From Cupriavidus pinatubonensis (GTDB lineage Bacteria > Pseudomonadota > Gammaproteobacteria > Burkholderiales > Burkholderiaceae): a stretch of DNA of 64,000 nucleotides. Below, in pieces: positions 38,001 through 45,617 of this stretch. The translations under genes were made by a program, and so were the position numbers. Numbering within the stretch: position 1 is the first letter of the stretch; each line of letters opens with the position of its first letter. The stretch covers positions 3,348,001 to 3,412,000 of the forward strand of contig NZ_CP080767.1 of NCBI RefSeq assembly GCF_019602855.1. The letters are read 5' to 3'. The notes under the pieces were generated by a model. That model was not told where the DNA came from. It was given only the letters and a program-made list of their open reading frames with translations, and ran no database searches.

Positions 38001-38372
38001 GTGCTGCGCAAGGGCTACGGGCTCGGCGCGCAAGCGATGGCCGGCGGCAGCTTTGCCGCGCCGTTCTTCACGGCAGCGTGGCCAAGCGGCGAATTTGGCG
38101 CCATGGGGCTGGAGGGTTCGATCCGGCTCGGCTTCCGCAAGGAACTGGAAGCCGTGGCCGACCCCGACGAGCGCGAGGCGCTGTTCGCGCGCATGGTCGA
38201 TGCCGCGTACCAACGCGGCCGCGCACTGAACATGGCGAGCCACCTCGAGATCGACGCCGTGATCGACCCTGCCGACACGCGCCGCTGGCTGTTGCGCGGC
38301 CTCGCCTCGGTGCCGCCCCGCAGCCTCGGGCGGCGCACTGGCGAGGACCGCCGCTTCATCGACACCTGGTAA
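35073..38372 (+). CDS. Single-chain biotin-dependent acyl-CoA carboxylase (BC-BCCP-CT fusion)
   Basis: This protein of about 1099 residues unites all parts of an acyl-CoA carboxylase. The biotin carboxylase domain (about 1-445) has GGGGRGMRAV and EANPRLQVEHTVTE. The biotinyl domain (about 490-560) has EAMKMEHPVE with biotin acceptor Lys526. The carboxyltransferase domain (about 590-1099) carries GIVHGRCFAGNAALLGCAD and GYGLGAQAMAGGSF. Most acyl-CoA carboxylases use two subunits; single-chain forms are known as long-chain acyl-CoA carboxylases. I start at ATG 35073 (MNPPKLLIANRGEIAIRIA); ATG 35034 would add 13 residues. It follows a CoA ligase, so it probably carboxylates that product. Confidence 0.93.
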   Translation: MNPPKLLIANRGEIAIRIARAAAALDMPSVAIHSEDDRDALHVRKADDAVALPGSGPRAYLDIEQVVAAARRAGCQLVHPGYGFLSENADFAQACLDAGLIFVGPAPDVLRLFGDKARARALAREHGVPVVPGTTGPTTLAEAHAFFADLPNGTGMMIKALAGGGGRGMRAVHDVAQIDEAWTRCASEATAAFGNGAVYVEQIVTAPRHIEIQVVADTNEQVVTLGERECSLQRRHQKLVEVAPSPALDDATRARLAEAAATLARAAAYRGIGTFEFLVQERDGQPPAFWFMEANPRLQVEHTVTEMVTGVDLVQTQLAIAMGADLAQLSMARAPVPRGVAVQLRINAEHLDGQGNLRPAAGTLTAFEAPSGPGVRVDSAGYAGMAANPRFDSLLAKLIVHEPSGNYARALGLAYRALCEFRIEGINTNRRLLQDLLQQDAVQRNAVHTQYLDHALPALAAADSDHPALHATATAIPEQDPDDEDDLPTDAFAVQAPMDGALAALHVKPGDTVRRGQPLAVIEAMKMEHPVEAPAAGTVLAVRTEAGATVRAGATLVLIEAGDDTGHAEQACAAADLEHIRADLREALERHALGHDAARDAAVAKRHAQGGRTARENIAQLCDADSFIEYGALAIAAQRQRRTEDDLIRSTPADGIVTGIGTVNAAQLPDADARCMVLAYDYTVLAGTQGYYGHKKLDRMLALARQWRLPVVLFAEGGGGRPGDTDMPVVAGLDCTSFIQFARLSGQVPLVGIVHGRCFAGNAALLGCADVIIATRSATIGMGGPAMIEGGGLGVYAPEEVGPVGVQAPNGVIDVVVDDEQAAVDTARRYLAYFQGDAPGWRGEDPRHLRHAIPENRLRSYDMRAVIHALADTDSVLELRAAFGTGIITALIRIEGRAFGCIANNPRHLGGAIDSAAGDKAARFMQLCDAHGLPILSLCDTPGFMVGPQAEKSATVRHVSRLFVVAGALRVPFFTVVLRKGYGLGAQAMAGGSFAAPFFTAAWPSGEFGAMGLEGSIRLGFRKELEAVADPDEREALFARMVDAAYQRGRALNMASHLEIDAVIDPADTRRWLLRGLASVPPRSLGRRTGEDRRFIDTW

Positions 38373-38431
38373 TAACGCGCCGGGAACACGGCGCCACCCG
38401 GATTCTTCATCGACACAGGAGGAGACACCTG

Positions 38432-39724
38432 ATGCAGTCCACCCCGTCAACGCACAGATCAACCGGCGCGCGCAAGCGTCCCCTGGCCCGCCTGCTGGCC
38501 ACCACGGCCTTGGCCCTGCTGCCAGCATTGGCCGCGGCTCAGGACGCGCCAATCAAAGTCGCGTTTATCGACCAGCTCTCCGGTCCGCTGGCCAATGTCG
38601 GCGAGATCTTCCAGGCCAACCTGAAGTTCGCGATCGACGATGCCAATGCGCAGGGCGGCGTACTCGGCCGCAAGTATGAGCTGACGAGCTACGACAACAA
38701 GCTGTCCGCGCAGGATAGTCTGTCGGCGCTGCAAAGTGCGATCGATGCCGGGGTAAAGGTCGTGTTCACGGGCGGATCGGGTTCTTCGGTGGTCACGGCA
38801 CTGGTCGAAGCCGCCACGCGCCACAACGAGCGCAACCCCGATCGACGCATCCTGATCGTCAACTACGCGTCGATCGATCCGGACCTGACCGGCGCGCGCT
38901 GCAGCTTCTGGCATTTCGCGACTGAGGCCAACACGTCCATGAAGATGCGCGCGCTGGCGGACTTCACGCGCGAGCAGAAGGACATCCACAAGCTTTACTT
39001 GCTGAACCAGGACTATGCGCACGGGCGGGTATGGGCGGCGCTGGGCCAGCAGATGATCGCCACTGCGCGTCCGGACACGCAGTTCGTCGGCGCCACGCTG
39101 CACCCGCTCGGCAAGGTCAAGGACTTCGCACCCTATGTCAGCAAGATCAAGGCGAGTGGCGCCGACACCATCGTCACGGGCAACTGGGGCCAGGACCTGA
39201 GCCTGCTGATCAAGGCCGCCGGCGACATCGGCTATGACCCGCGCTACCTGAACCACAGCGGCGGCGGCGCGCCCGGTACGGTGCTGGCGGTGTCGCAGGC
39301 GAAAAGCGGCAAGCTCACATGGGTGTCGGAATGGCTGCCCAATACGGAAGATCCGGCACTGTCCGCGCTCGCGGCGCGCGTGAAGCAGACCGCCGCCGGC
39401 GAATACTTTACGCCGCGCGTGCTGGTGTCGGTGCAGCTCGTGACCGAGGCGATACGCCGCGCTGGCACCGATGAGCCGACGAAAATCGCGATGGCACTCG
39501 AAGGCATGAAGATGAAGACGGCGCTGGGCGAGGTCACGATGCGCAAGAGCGATCATCAGCTACTGCTGCCGCAGGTGGTGTCGACCGTGGCGCCTGTGGA
39601 CGGCAAGACCGTCAAGGTCGGCGCCGAAGGCACGCAGTACGGCTTCCGCCTGAACAGCGTGACGCCGGCACAGGCACTCGACTTGCCGTCCGCCTGCCAC
39701 ATGAAGCGGCCTACCGGCGTCTGA
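38432..39724 (+). CDS. Periplasmic binding protein of branched-chain amino-acid ABC type (LivK-like)
   Basis: This 430-residue type 1 periplasmic binding protein has a long signal peptide ending near LLPALAAAQ and a mature start DAPIKVAFIDQLSGPLANVGE. AGGAGG lies nine bases before ATG 38432, 59 bases after the carboxylase, so it is the third gene of that operon. No LivH/M/G/F genes are present nearby, so it must borrow a transporter or act as a sensor. Homologues bind branched-chain amino acids, urea, amides or aromatic acids. Here the context suggests the acid activated by the operon's ligase. Confidence 0.9.
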   Translation: MQSTPSTHRSTGARKRPLARLLATTALALLPALAAAQDAPIKVAFIDQLSGPLANVGEIFQANLKFAIDDANAQGGVLGRKYELTSYDNKLSAQDSLSALQSAIDAGVKVVFTGGSGSSVVTALVEAATRHNERNPDRRILIVNYASIDPDLTGARCSFWHFATEANTSMKMRALADFTREQKDIHKLYLLNQDYAHGRVWAALGQQMIATARPDTQFVGATLHPLGKVKDFAPYVSKIKASGADTIVTGNWGQDLSLLIKAAGDIGYDPRYLNHSGGGAPGTVLAVSQAKSGKLTWVSEWLPNTEDPALSALAARVKQTAAGEYFTPRVLVSVQLVTEAIRRAGTDEPTKIAMALEGMKMKTALGEVTMRKSDHQLLLPQVVSTVAPVDGKTVKVGAEGTQYGFRLNSVTPAQALDLPSACHMKRPTGV

Positions 39725-39740
39725 TTTGGCCCGTGTCCGG

Positions 39741-40880
39741 TCAGTGGCCGAACTTGCCCACGCCCGATGAGTGATCTTCGGCGTTTAGCGTACCCGTGTT
39801 CACCGCCGGCGGGGCCAGCTTGCTCAGCGCGGCGTGGCGCTCGGCTTCCGGCAGGTCGCCGATGCGCTGCACTTCGGCATAGAACCGCGTCCAGTCGCCG
39901 CCCACGCTGTCGAGCAGTGCGGAGAACGCGGGCACCCATTGCTGGTACGTCGCCACGGCGGCCAGGTGCGCATTGGTCAACGGCTGGTCGAACCAGCGGT
40001 CGTAGCCGCTGTAGCCGCCCCACTCCGTACGCAACGCGGCGTACCGGTGCCGCAGGCTGTCAAAGATCTCGTTCTTGCCGCGGCGCTTGGCGTCATCGTC
40101 GGCGCCCGAACGGTACATGGCGTCGAGCCGGTCGCGCGTATCGAGCAGCAGGGCCCGGAACTGCTTGCGCCGGTTGTCGTACTGCCGGTAACTCGCGCGA
40201 GCATCCTCGGACGCCTCGTCGCGAAGCCAGCGCTCGACGCCGGCCATTTCGACTGCGGTCGCGAAGGACTCGTTGAAGGGCGTGTCGTTGCGCACGTACA
40301 CGACCTGGTGCGCCAGTTCGTGGAAGATCATCCGCGCCAGCTCCCCTTCTGGCAGGTACAGGAAGGTGTTCAGCAGCGGATCGTCAAAATAGCCGAGCGT
40401 GGAATAGGCCGGGATACCGGCCACATAGGTTTCCAGGCCCTCGCGGCGCAGGCCGGCGGCATATTGTTCGGCATCGCCCTGCGCGTAATAGCCGCGGTAG
40501 CTGATGCAGCCGACGATCGGGAAGCACCACTTGTGCAGCGCCATCGACAATTCCGGCGTCGCGAACACGCTCCACACGACATAGGGCCGATGGAGGTTGG
40601 CATAGCGGCGGTAGCTGCCGTTGTCGGGCAGCTTCAACTCGCGCGAGGCATAGTCCCGGATCTGGCGCGCGAGCCCCAGGCGCTGAGCAAGGCGCGTGTC
40701 GTTGGACGCCTGTGCGCGGGCAATGGCATCGTCGAGCGCCTGCGCCTGCGCCATCACGCCAAGATGGCCGCCGATGGACTGGTAGTAATAGCCGAGCGTG
40801 TCACAGCCGGCCACCGCCAGCGTCAGCCCCGCCGCTGCAAGGATGCCCGCCGTCCGCCGGCGAACCTTTTTCCAGTCCAT
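39741..40880 (-). CDS. Putative lipoprotein aminopeptidase (PF10023 type)
   Basis: This zinc metallopeptidase of 379 residues belongs to the predicted aminopeptidase family PF10023. A lipobox LAVAGC puts the lipidated cysteine at about residue 26. HELAH at about 187-191 gives two zinc ligands and the catalytic Glu; NESFATAVE about 15 residues later supplies the third ligand. A GTG one codon upstream (40883) is an alternative start. It begins eight bases after the molybdopterin oxidoreductase gene, so the two may be co-transcribed. Biochemical activity of the family is poorly documented. Confidence 0.85.
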   Translation of the reverse strand: MDWKKVRRRTAGILAAAGLTLAVAGCDTLGYYYQSIGGHLGVMAQAQALDDAIARAQASNDTRLAQRLGLARQIRDYASRELKLPDNGSYRRYANLHRPYVVWSVFATPELSMALHKWCFPIVGCISYRGYYAQGDAEQYAAGLRREGLETYVAGIPAYSTLGYFDDPLLNTFLYLPEGELARMIFHELAHQVVYVRNDTPFNESFATAVEMAGVERWLRDEASEDARASYRQYDNRRKQFRALLLDTRDRLDAMYRSGADDDAKRRGKNEIFDSLRHRYAALRTEWGGYSGYDRWFDQPLTNAHLAAVATYQQWVPAFSALLDSVGGDWTRFYAEVQRIGDLPEAERHAALSKLAPPAVNTGTLNAEDHSSGVGKFGH

Positions 40881-40887
40881 CACTGCA

Positions 40888-42999
40888 TCATGAGGCAGCC
40901 GCCGCTGCCTCGCCGACTTCCTGCCATGCCTCCACCTCGACCAGGCAATCGTAGAACACGGGCGCGCGGCCCAGATCCGTCAGGCGCTGGCTGGTCAGCT
41001 CGTTGGCGTTCTTGCCGTCCGGCGCCAGTTTTTTCCACCAGATCGACAGGCCCACCACCAGCCCGCGCCGCGCACGGTCGGTCACCCGTGCGCGCGCGAG
41101 CATGCTGCCGCGGTCGTTGAACGCGCGCACCAGGGCGCCGTTGGCAATGCCGCGCGCATCCGCATCGGCGGGGTGGATGTCCAGGTGCGGCTCGCCCTCG
41201 GTCGCGCGCAGGCTGTCGACGTTGACAAAGGAGCTGTTCAGGAAGTTGCGCGCGGGCGGCGAGATCATCGCCAGTGGATACTTGCCAGCCAGTTCCGGTG
41301 CGGACGAAGGTGCCTCGTACGGCGCTACATAGTCCGGCACCGGATCGAGGCCCGCGCTACGCATGGCTTCGGAATAGAACTCGCACTTGCCGGACGCAGT
41401 CGGAAAACCGCCGTGCGCGAACGGCGCGCTCGGCAGCGACAGCTTCTGCCAGCCCTTCTCCTTCAGCGATTCCCACGTGATGCCCTGTGCGCGCTGGTCG
41501 CCCGGGACAATGGCCTGCGCGGCGATCTGCTCATCGCTGTCGGCAAAACAGGGATCACTGAAGCCCATGCGCTGCGCCAGGCGGCGGAAGATCTCGGTGT
41601 TCGGCAAGGCCTGGCCCATCGGCTCGATGGCGGCGTTGTTGGCGAGGAAGTATGTGTGCCCGTAGGCCTTGTGCACATCCACGTGTTCGAGCTGCGTGGT
41701 GGCCGGCAGCAGGATGTCGGCGTAGTCCGCCGTATCGGTGCGGAACTGCTCCAGCACGACCGTGAACAGGTCCTCGCGCGCAAAGCCCTCGGCCACCTTG
41801 CCCGATTGCGGCGCCACGGCCACCGGGTTGCTGTTGTAGACCACCACGGCTTCGAGGCGCGGCTTGCCCGGCGCCCCCACGTCCAGCAGCGCGTCGCCGA
41901 TCGTGCTCATGTTGACCGTGCGCGGCAGCCGGCCGGCTGGCAGCAGGTCAGGCCGCTGCAAGGCCCGGTCGTTGACCGGGAAGAATCCCGACGTCGAGAG
42001 CTGAAGCCCGCCCGCCGGATGCCGCCACGCACCAACCAGCGAAGGCAGGCACGCGACCGCGCGCACCGCCTGCCCGCCACCGTGCACGCGCTGCATGCCG
42101 TAGTTCAGGCGGATCGCCACCGGCTGGCGCTCACGTACCGCCAGCATGCCGTAGAGGCCGGCCAGCCATTCAATGTCCTCCACCGGAATCCCGCAGATTT
42201 CCGCGGCGCGGGCTGGCGAATACGCTTGCGCGCGCTCGCGCAGCGCGTCGAAGCCGAGCGTGTGCTGCGCGATGTAGTCGTGGTCGAGCAGGTCGTCGCG
42301 GATCAGCACGTGCATGATGGCCAGCGCCAGCGCGCCGTCCGTGCCCGGCATCGGCGCAATATGGTGGTGGCACTTCTCGGCGGTCAGCGAGCGGTACGGG
42401 TCGATCGCCACCAGCGTCGCGCCGCGGCGCTTGGCCTCCTGCGCGCGCGTCCAGAAGTGCAGGTTCGAGGCGATCGGGTTGCCGCCCCAGATGATCACGA
42501 GCTTCGCATCGACGACGTTTTCCATGTCCATGCCGACGCTCGCGCCATAGGTGTAGCGCAGCGCCGTGGCGCCGGCACTCGCGCAGATCGTGCGGTCGAG
42601 CAGCGAGGCGCCGAGCTTGTGGAAGAAGCGCGCGGCCATGCTCTCGCCCTGCACCAGCCCCATGGTGCCGGCGTAGCTGTACGGCACGATCGCCTGCGGA
42701 TCGCGCACGGCAATGGCATTGAGCCGCGTGGCGACTTCGTCAAGTGCTTCGTCCCAGGAAATCGGCTCGAACTTGCCCTCGCCCTTGCGCCCGACGCGGC
42801 GCATCGGCGTCAACAGGCGGTCAGGGTGATAGGTGCGCTCGGTATAGCGCGACACCTTGGTGCACAGCACGCCCTGCGTGCCCGGGTGATCCGGGTCTCC
42901 GTTGACCTTGATGGCGCGGCCGTCCTCGACGGTGACGAGCAAGGCACAGGTGTCGGGGCAATCATGCGGGCAGGCGGCGCGGACAATGCGGGAAGCCAT
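40888..42999 (-). CDS. Molybdopterin-dependent oxidoreductase (COG0243, DMSO reductase superfamily)
   Basis: The 703-residue catalytic subunit carries an N-terminal [4Fe-4S] site with Cys10, Cys14, Cys18 and Cys46, then molybdopterin-binding segments WGGNPIASN, IDPYRSLTAEK, PMPGTDGALALAI and a C-terminal pterin domain beginning near KYPLAMISPPARNFLNSSF. No twin-arginine signal is seen, so it should be cytoplasmic. ATG 42999 has GGAGATTCC directly before it. No electron-transfer subunits or chaperone are adjacent. The substrate is unknown; family members include formate dehydrogenases and sulfoxide or thiosulfate reductases. Confidence 0.88.
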   Translation of the reverse strand: MASRIVRAACPHDCPDTCALLVTVEDGRAIKVNGDPDHPGTQGVLCTKVSRYTERTYHPDRLLTPMRRVGRKGEGKFEPISWDEALDEVATRLNAIAVRDPQAIVPYSYAGTMGLVQGESMAARFFHKLGASLLDRTICASAGATALRYTYGASVGMDMENVVDAKLVIIWGGNPIASNLHFWTRAQEAKRRGATLVAIDPYRSLTAEKCHHHIAPMPGTDGALALAIMHVLIRDDLLDHDYIAQHTLGFDALRERAQAYSPARAAEICGIPVEDIEWLAGLYGMLAVRERQPVAIRLNYGMQRVHGGGQAVRAVACLPSLVGAWRHPAGGLQLSTSGFFPVNDRALQRPDLLPAGRLPRTVNMSTIGDALLDVGAPGKPRLEAVVVYNSNPVAVAPQSGKVAEGFAREDLFTVVLEQFRTDTADYADILLPATTQLEHVDVHKAYGHTYFLANNAAIEPMGQALPNTEIFRRLAQRMGFSDPCFADSDEQIAAQAIVPGDQRAQGITWESLKEKGWQKLSLPSAPFAHGGFPTASGKCEFYSEAMRSAGLDPVPDYVAPYEAPSSAPELAGKYPLAMISPPARNFLNSSFVNVDSLRATEGEPHLDIHPADADARGIANGALVRAFNDRGSMLARARVTDRARRGLVVGLSIWWKKLAPDGKNANELTSQRLTDLGRAPVFYDCLVEVEAWQEVGEAAAAAS

Positions 43000-43303
43000 G
43001 GAATCTCCGGGCGGGCAGGAAGGCGGCTGGGTGCGATCGGGGCGAATGGCCAGGGGGATGGGCCGGATGCCTGTCACTACCGGGAAAACCACGGCGGACA
43101 GGACGGTTTCTGGTCGGATTGTATTCGATTATGATGCAGCGGCGCGTTCCGGTCCTGGCCGGAAAGGCCTCGTTGTCCCGCCCGCGTCCCGCGGCCTGAA
43201 CCGGCTCGCGGCCAGCGCATGCGGGCCAACGGGGAACCGACGTCGGCGCAGACCGGCCCGGGTGGCGCATGGGTATCCAACCTGACTTTTCTTGCGGGGT
43301 TTC

Positions 43304-44482
43304 ATGTCTGATCTGAACGGGGTCAAGGCCAGGCGTTTCGCCGGCCTGCTGGTGGCATGCGCCATCGGCTTTTGCGGCGCTGCGGGCGCCGCCGTCGCAG
43401 CGGAAACCGGCGTGACGGCCGACGCGATCGTGCTGGGCCAGTCGGCTGCGCTGAGCGGGCAGACGGCGGCACTGGGCAAGCAGATGGGCGCCGGCGCGCG
43501 CCTGTACTTCGAGTCCGTCAACCGCCAGGGCGGCATCTACGGCCGCCGGATCGAGTTGCAGACGCTGGAGGACTACAACGAGCCCGAAACCGCGGCGGCC
43601 AACACGCGCAAGCTGATCGGCGAGAACCGCGTGTTCGCGCTGTTTGGCTATGTCGGCACTGACAACGCCGAGGCGTCGCTGCCGATTGCCACCCAGGCCG
43701 GTGTGCCGTTCTTTGCGCCCTACTCCGGCGCGCAATCGCTGCGCGATCCGCGCCTGCGCAACATCTTCCACGTGCGAGCCGGCTTCAACGAGGAAACCGC
43801 CGCCATCGTTCGGCAGATCCGCACCACCGGGCTCAAGCGCGTCGCCGTGGTGTACAACGACGACGCCTACGGCAAGGCCGGGCTGGAGGGCCTGGCCCGC
43901 GCACTGCAATCGTCAGCGGACAACAGCGTGCAGATCGTTGCGCGCGAATCCGTGGTCCGCAATACCGCGGAAATCGGCGACGCCATGCAGGGCACGATGA
44001 AAGCCCAGCCCGACGCGGTCGTGCTGATCAGCGCCTACCGCACGGCCGGCGCCTTCGTGAAGGAAGCGCTACGCCGGGGCTACAACGGCCAGTTCTACAA
44101 CGTGTCCTATGTGGGCACGCAGGCGCTCGCGCGCGAACTCGGCCCGCGTGGCAGCGGCGTGATCATCTCTCAGGTCATGCCGCATCCGGGCAACGCCACA
44201 CTGCCGGTCGTGCGTGAATACCTGCGGCTGTTGCAGGCCACGGGCAAGCCGGACGATTTCGACTACGTCGGCATCGAGGGCTTTGTCGCCGCGAAGGCTT
44301 TTACGGAGGGCCTGCGCCGCGCCGGCAAGGACCTGACGCGCGAACGGCTCGTTGCGGCGCTGGAAGGCATGCACAATTTCGATCTGGGCGGATTCATCGT
44401 CAACTTCACGCCCGAAAACCATGTCGGGTCGAAGTTCGTGGAGATGACGATCATCAACTCGAAGGGGCAGGTGATTCGCTGA
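43304..44482 (+). CDS. Periplasmic binding protein of branched-chain amino-acid ABC type
   Basis: This is a second type 1 periplasmic binding protein, 392 residues, with signal peptide ending AAGAAVAAE and mature opening TGVTADAIVLGQSAALSG. YNEPETAAANTRKLI and FNEETAAIVRQ are typical ligand-domain elements. It is transcribed divergently from the molybdopterin oxidoreductase and is not followed by transporter genes; a hairpin-forming repeat ends the unit. It is clearly different from the 38432 protein. Ligand unknown. ATG 43304 is chosen; an upstream TTG frame adds four residues. Confidence 0.9.
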   Translation: MSDLNGVKARRFAGLLVACAIGFCGAAGAAVAAETGVTADAIVLGQSAALSGQTAALGKQMGAGARLYFESVNRQGGIYGRRIELQTLEDYNEPETAAANTRKLIGENRVFALFGYVGTDNAEASLPIATQAGVPFFAPYSGAQSLRDPRLRNIFHVRAGFNEETAAIVRQIRTTGLKRVAVVYNDDAYGKAGLEGLARALQSSADNSVQIVARESVVRNTAEIGDAMQGTMKAQPDAVVLISAYRTAGAFVKEALRRGYNGQFYNVSYVGTQALARELGPRGSGVIISQVMPHPGNATLPVVREYLRLLQATGKPDDFDYVGIEGFVAAKAFTEGLRRAGKDLTRERLVAALEGMHNFDLGGFIVNFTPENHVGSKFVEMTIINSKGQVIR

Positions 44483-44502
44483 GTGGCTGCGAATCACGCG
44501 GC

Positions 44503-44536
44503 TTTCTCCCTCCCCCCTTAATGGGAGAGGGAGAAA
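44503..44536. terminator. Hairpin-forming repeat between convergent genes
   Basis: TTTCTCCCTC (44503-44512) pairs with GAGGGAGAAA (44527-44536); the inner CCC and GGG can extend the stem. It lies between the binding-protein gene and the ABC ATPase gene. The CTCCCTC...GAGGGAG layout resembles short dispersed hairpin repeats of Burkholderiaceae and may act as a bidirectional terminator. Confidence 0.55.
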
Positions 44537-44558
44537 ACAAGAGGATCGCTGGATCGAT

Positions 44559-45617
44559 CTACGCCATATCGTTCAGGTGACACGCCGATAGCCTGCCCGG
44601 CGCGATCTCCTTCAACAGCGGCTGTTCGGTCGTGCAACGCGGCATCGCATGCGGGCAGCGCGGATGGAAGTGGCAGCCCGTCGGCGGATTCAATGGCGAC
44701 GGGATCTCGCCACGGATCGCCACATAGGTCTTTTTGCCGACTTCGAGCTTCGGCGCCTCGGCCAGCAAGGCCTGCGTATAGGGATGGTTCGGTGCAGCGA
44801 ATACCTGCTCGGTCGGCGCCGACTCCACCACGCGCCCCAGGTACATGATCACCACGCGGTCGCTGATGTGCTTGACCACCCCGAGGTCGTGGCTGATGAA
44901 CAGGTAGGTCAGGTTCAGTTCCTGGCGCAGCCCCATGAACAGGTTCAGCACCTGGGCCTGGATCGATACGTCGAGCGCCGCGACCGATTCATCGCACACG
45001 AGGAACTCTGGCTTCACCGCCAGCGCGCGGGCAATGCCGATGCGCGCGCGCTGGCCACCTGAGAACTGGTGCGGGAAGCGGCGCAGCACGGTCGGATCCA
45101 TCCCCACACGCACGAGCATGTCTTCCACATAGGCCTTCTGCTCGCCGCGCGCGATCATGCCGTGCACGACCGGCGCCTCGCCGACGATGTCGATCACGCG
45201 CAGCCGCGGATTGAGCGAGGCATACGGGTCCTGGAAGATCATCTGGATCGCGAGCTGCTTCTCGCGGCGCTTCTCGAGCGGCAGGTGATCGAGGTTAGTA
45301 CCGCGCCAGAACCGCTCGCCCTCGCTCAGCGTATGCAGGCCCACAGCCATGCGGCCGAGCGTGGATTTGCCGCAGCCCGACTCGCCCACGAGCCCCACCA
45401 CCTCGCCCGTACGGATGCTCAGGTCAACGCGGTCGACCGCATGCACCACCTCTTCGCGCGCATGTGCACCGAACAGGTTTGCGATGCGCGCCGCCGTATC
45501 AAGCGATTTGACGAAGCGCTTGGAAACGCCGCGCAACTCCAGCAGCGGCGCTGGTGGCGTAACGGGCTGCGAAGTCCCTTCTATCATGGCTGGCATATCG
45601 AGGTCCGTTTCGCTCAT
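44559..45617 (-). CDS. Peptide ABC transporter ATP-binding protein (DppF/OppF type)
   Basis: This 352-residue ATPase is the second nucleotide-binding subunit of the peptide importer. Walker A is GESGCGKST, the signature FSGGQRARIGIARAL, and Walker B reads VCDESVAALD, with Ser where Ala or Pro is commoner. The C-terminal HFHPRCPHAMPRC is the cysteine motif of oligopeptide ATPases, which may bind a [4Fe-4S] cluster. The start at ATG 45617 overlaps the DppD-like stop by ATGA. It is the last gene of the five-gene operon. Confidence 0.93.
   Translation of the reverse strand: MSETDLDMPAMIEGTSQPVTPPAPLLELRGVSKRFVKSLDTAARIANLFGAHAREEVVHAVDRVDLSIRTGEVVGLVGESGCGKSTLGRMAVGLHTLSEGERFWRGTNLDHLPLEKRREKQLAIQMIFQDPYASLNPRLRVIDIVGEAPVVHGMIARGEQKAYVEDMLVRVGMDPTVLRRFPHQFSGGQRARIGIARALAVKPEFLVCDESVAALDVSIQAQVLNLFMGLRQELNLTYLFISHDLGVVKHISDRVVIMYLGRVVESAPTEQVFAAPNHPYTQALLAEAPKLEVGKKTYVAIRGEIPSPLNPPTGCHFHPRCPHAMPRCTTEQPLLKEIAPGRLSACHLNDMA

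Noticed and set aside
37853..38431. Long upstream extension of the binding-protein frame
   Set aside because: The signal peptide and AGGAGG place the start at 38432; the extension overlaps the carboxylase.
36933..38552. 539-codon minus-strand frame opposite the carboxylase
   Set aside because: Antisense shadow; it runs across the carboxylase carboxyltransferase domain and into the next gene.
41173..43134. 653-codon plus-strand frame opposite the molybdopterin oxidoreductase
   Set aside because: Antisense shadow with His/Arg/Val-rich content and no motif.
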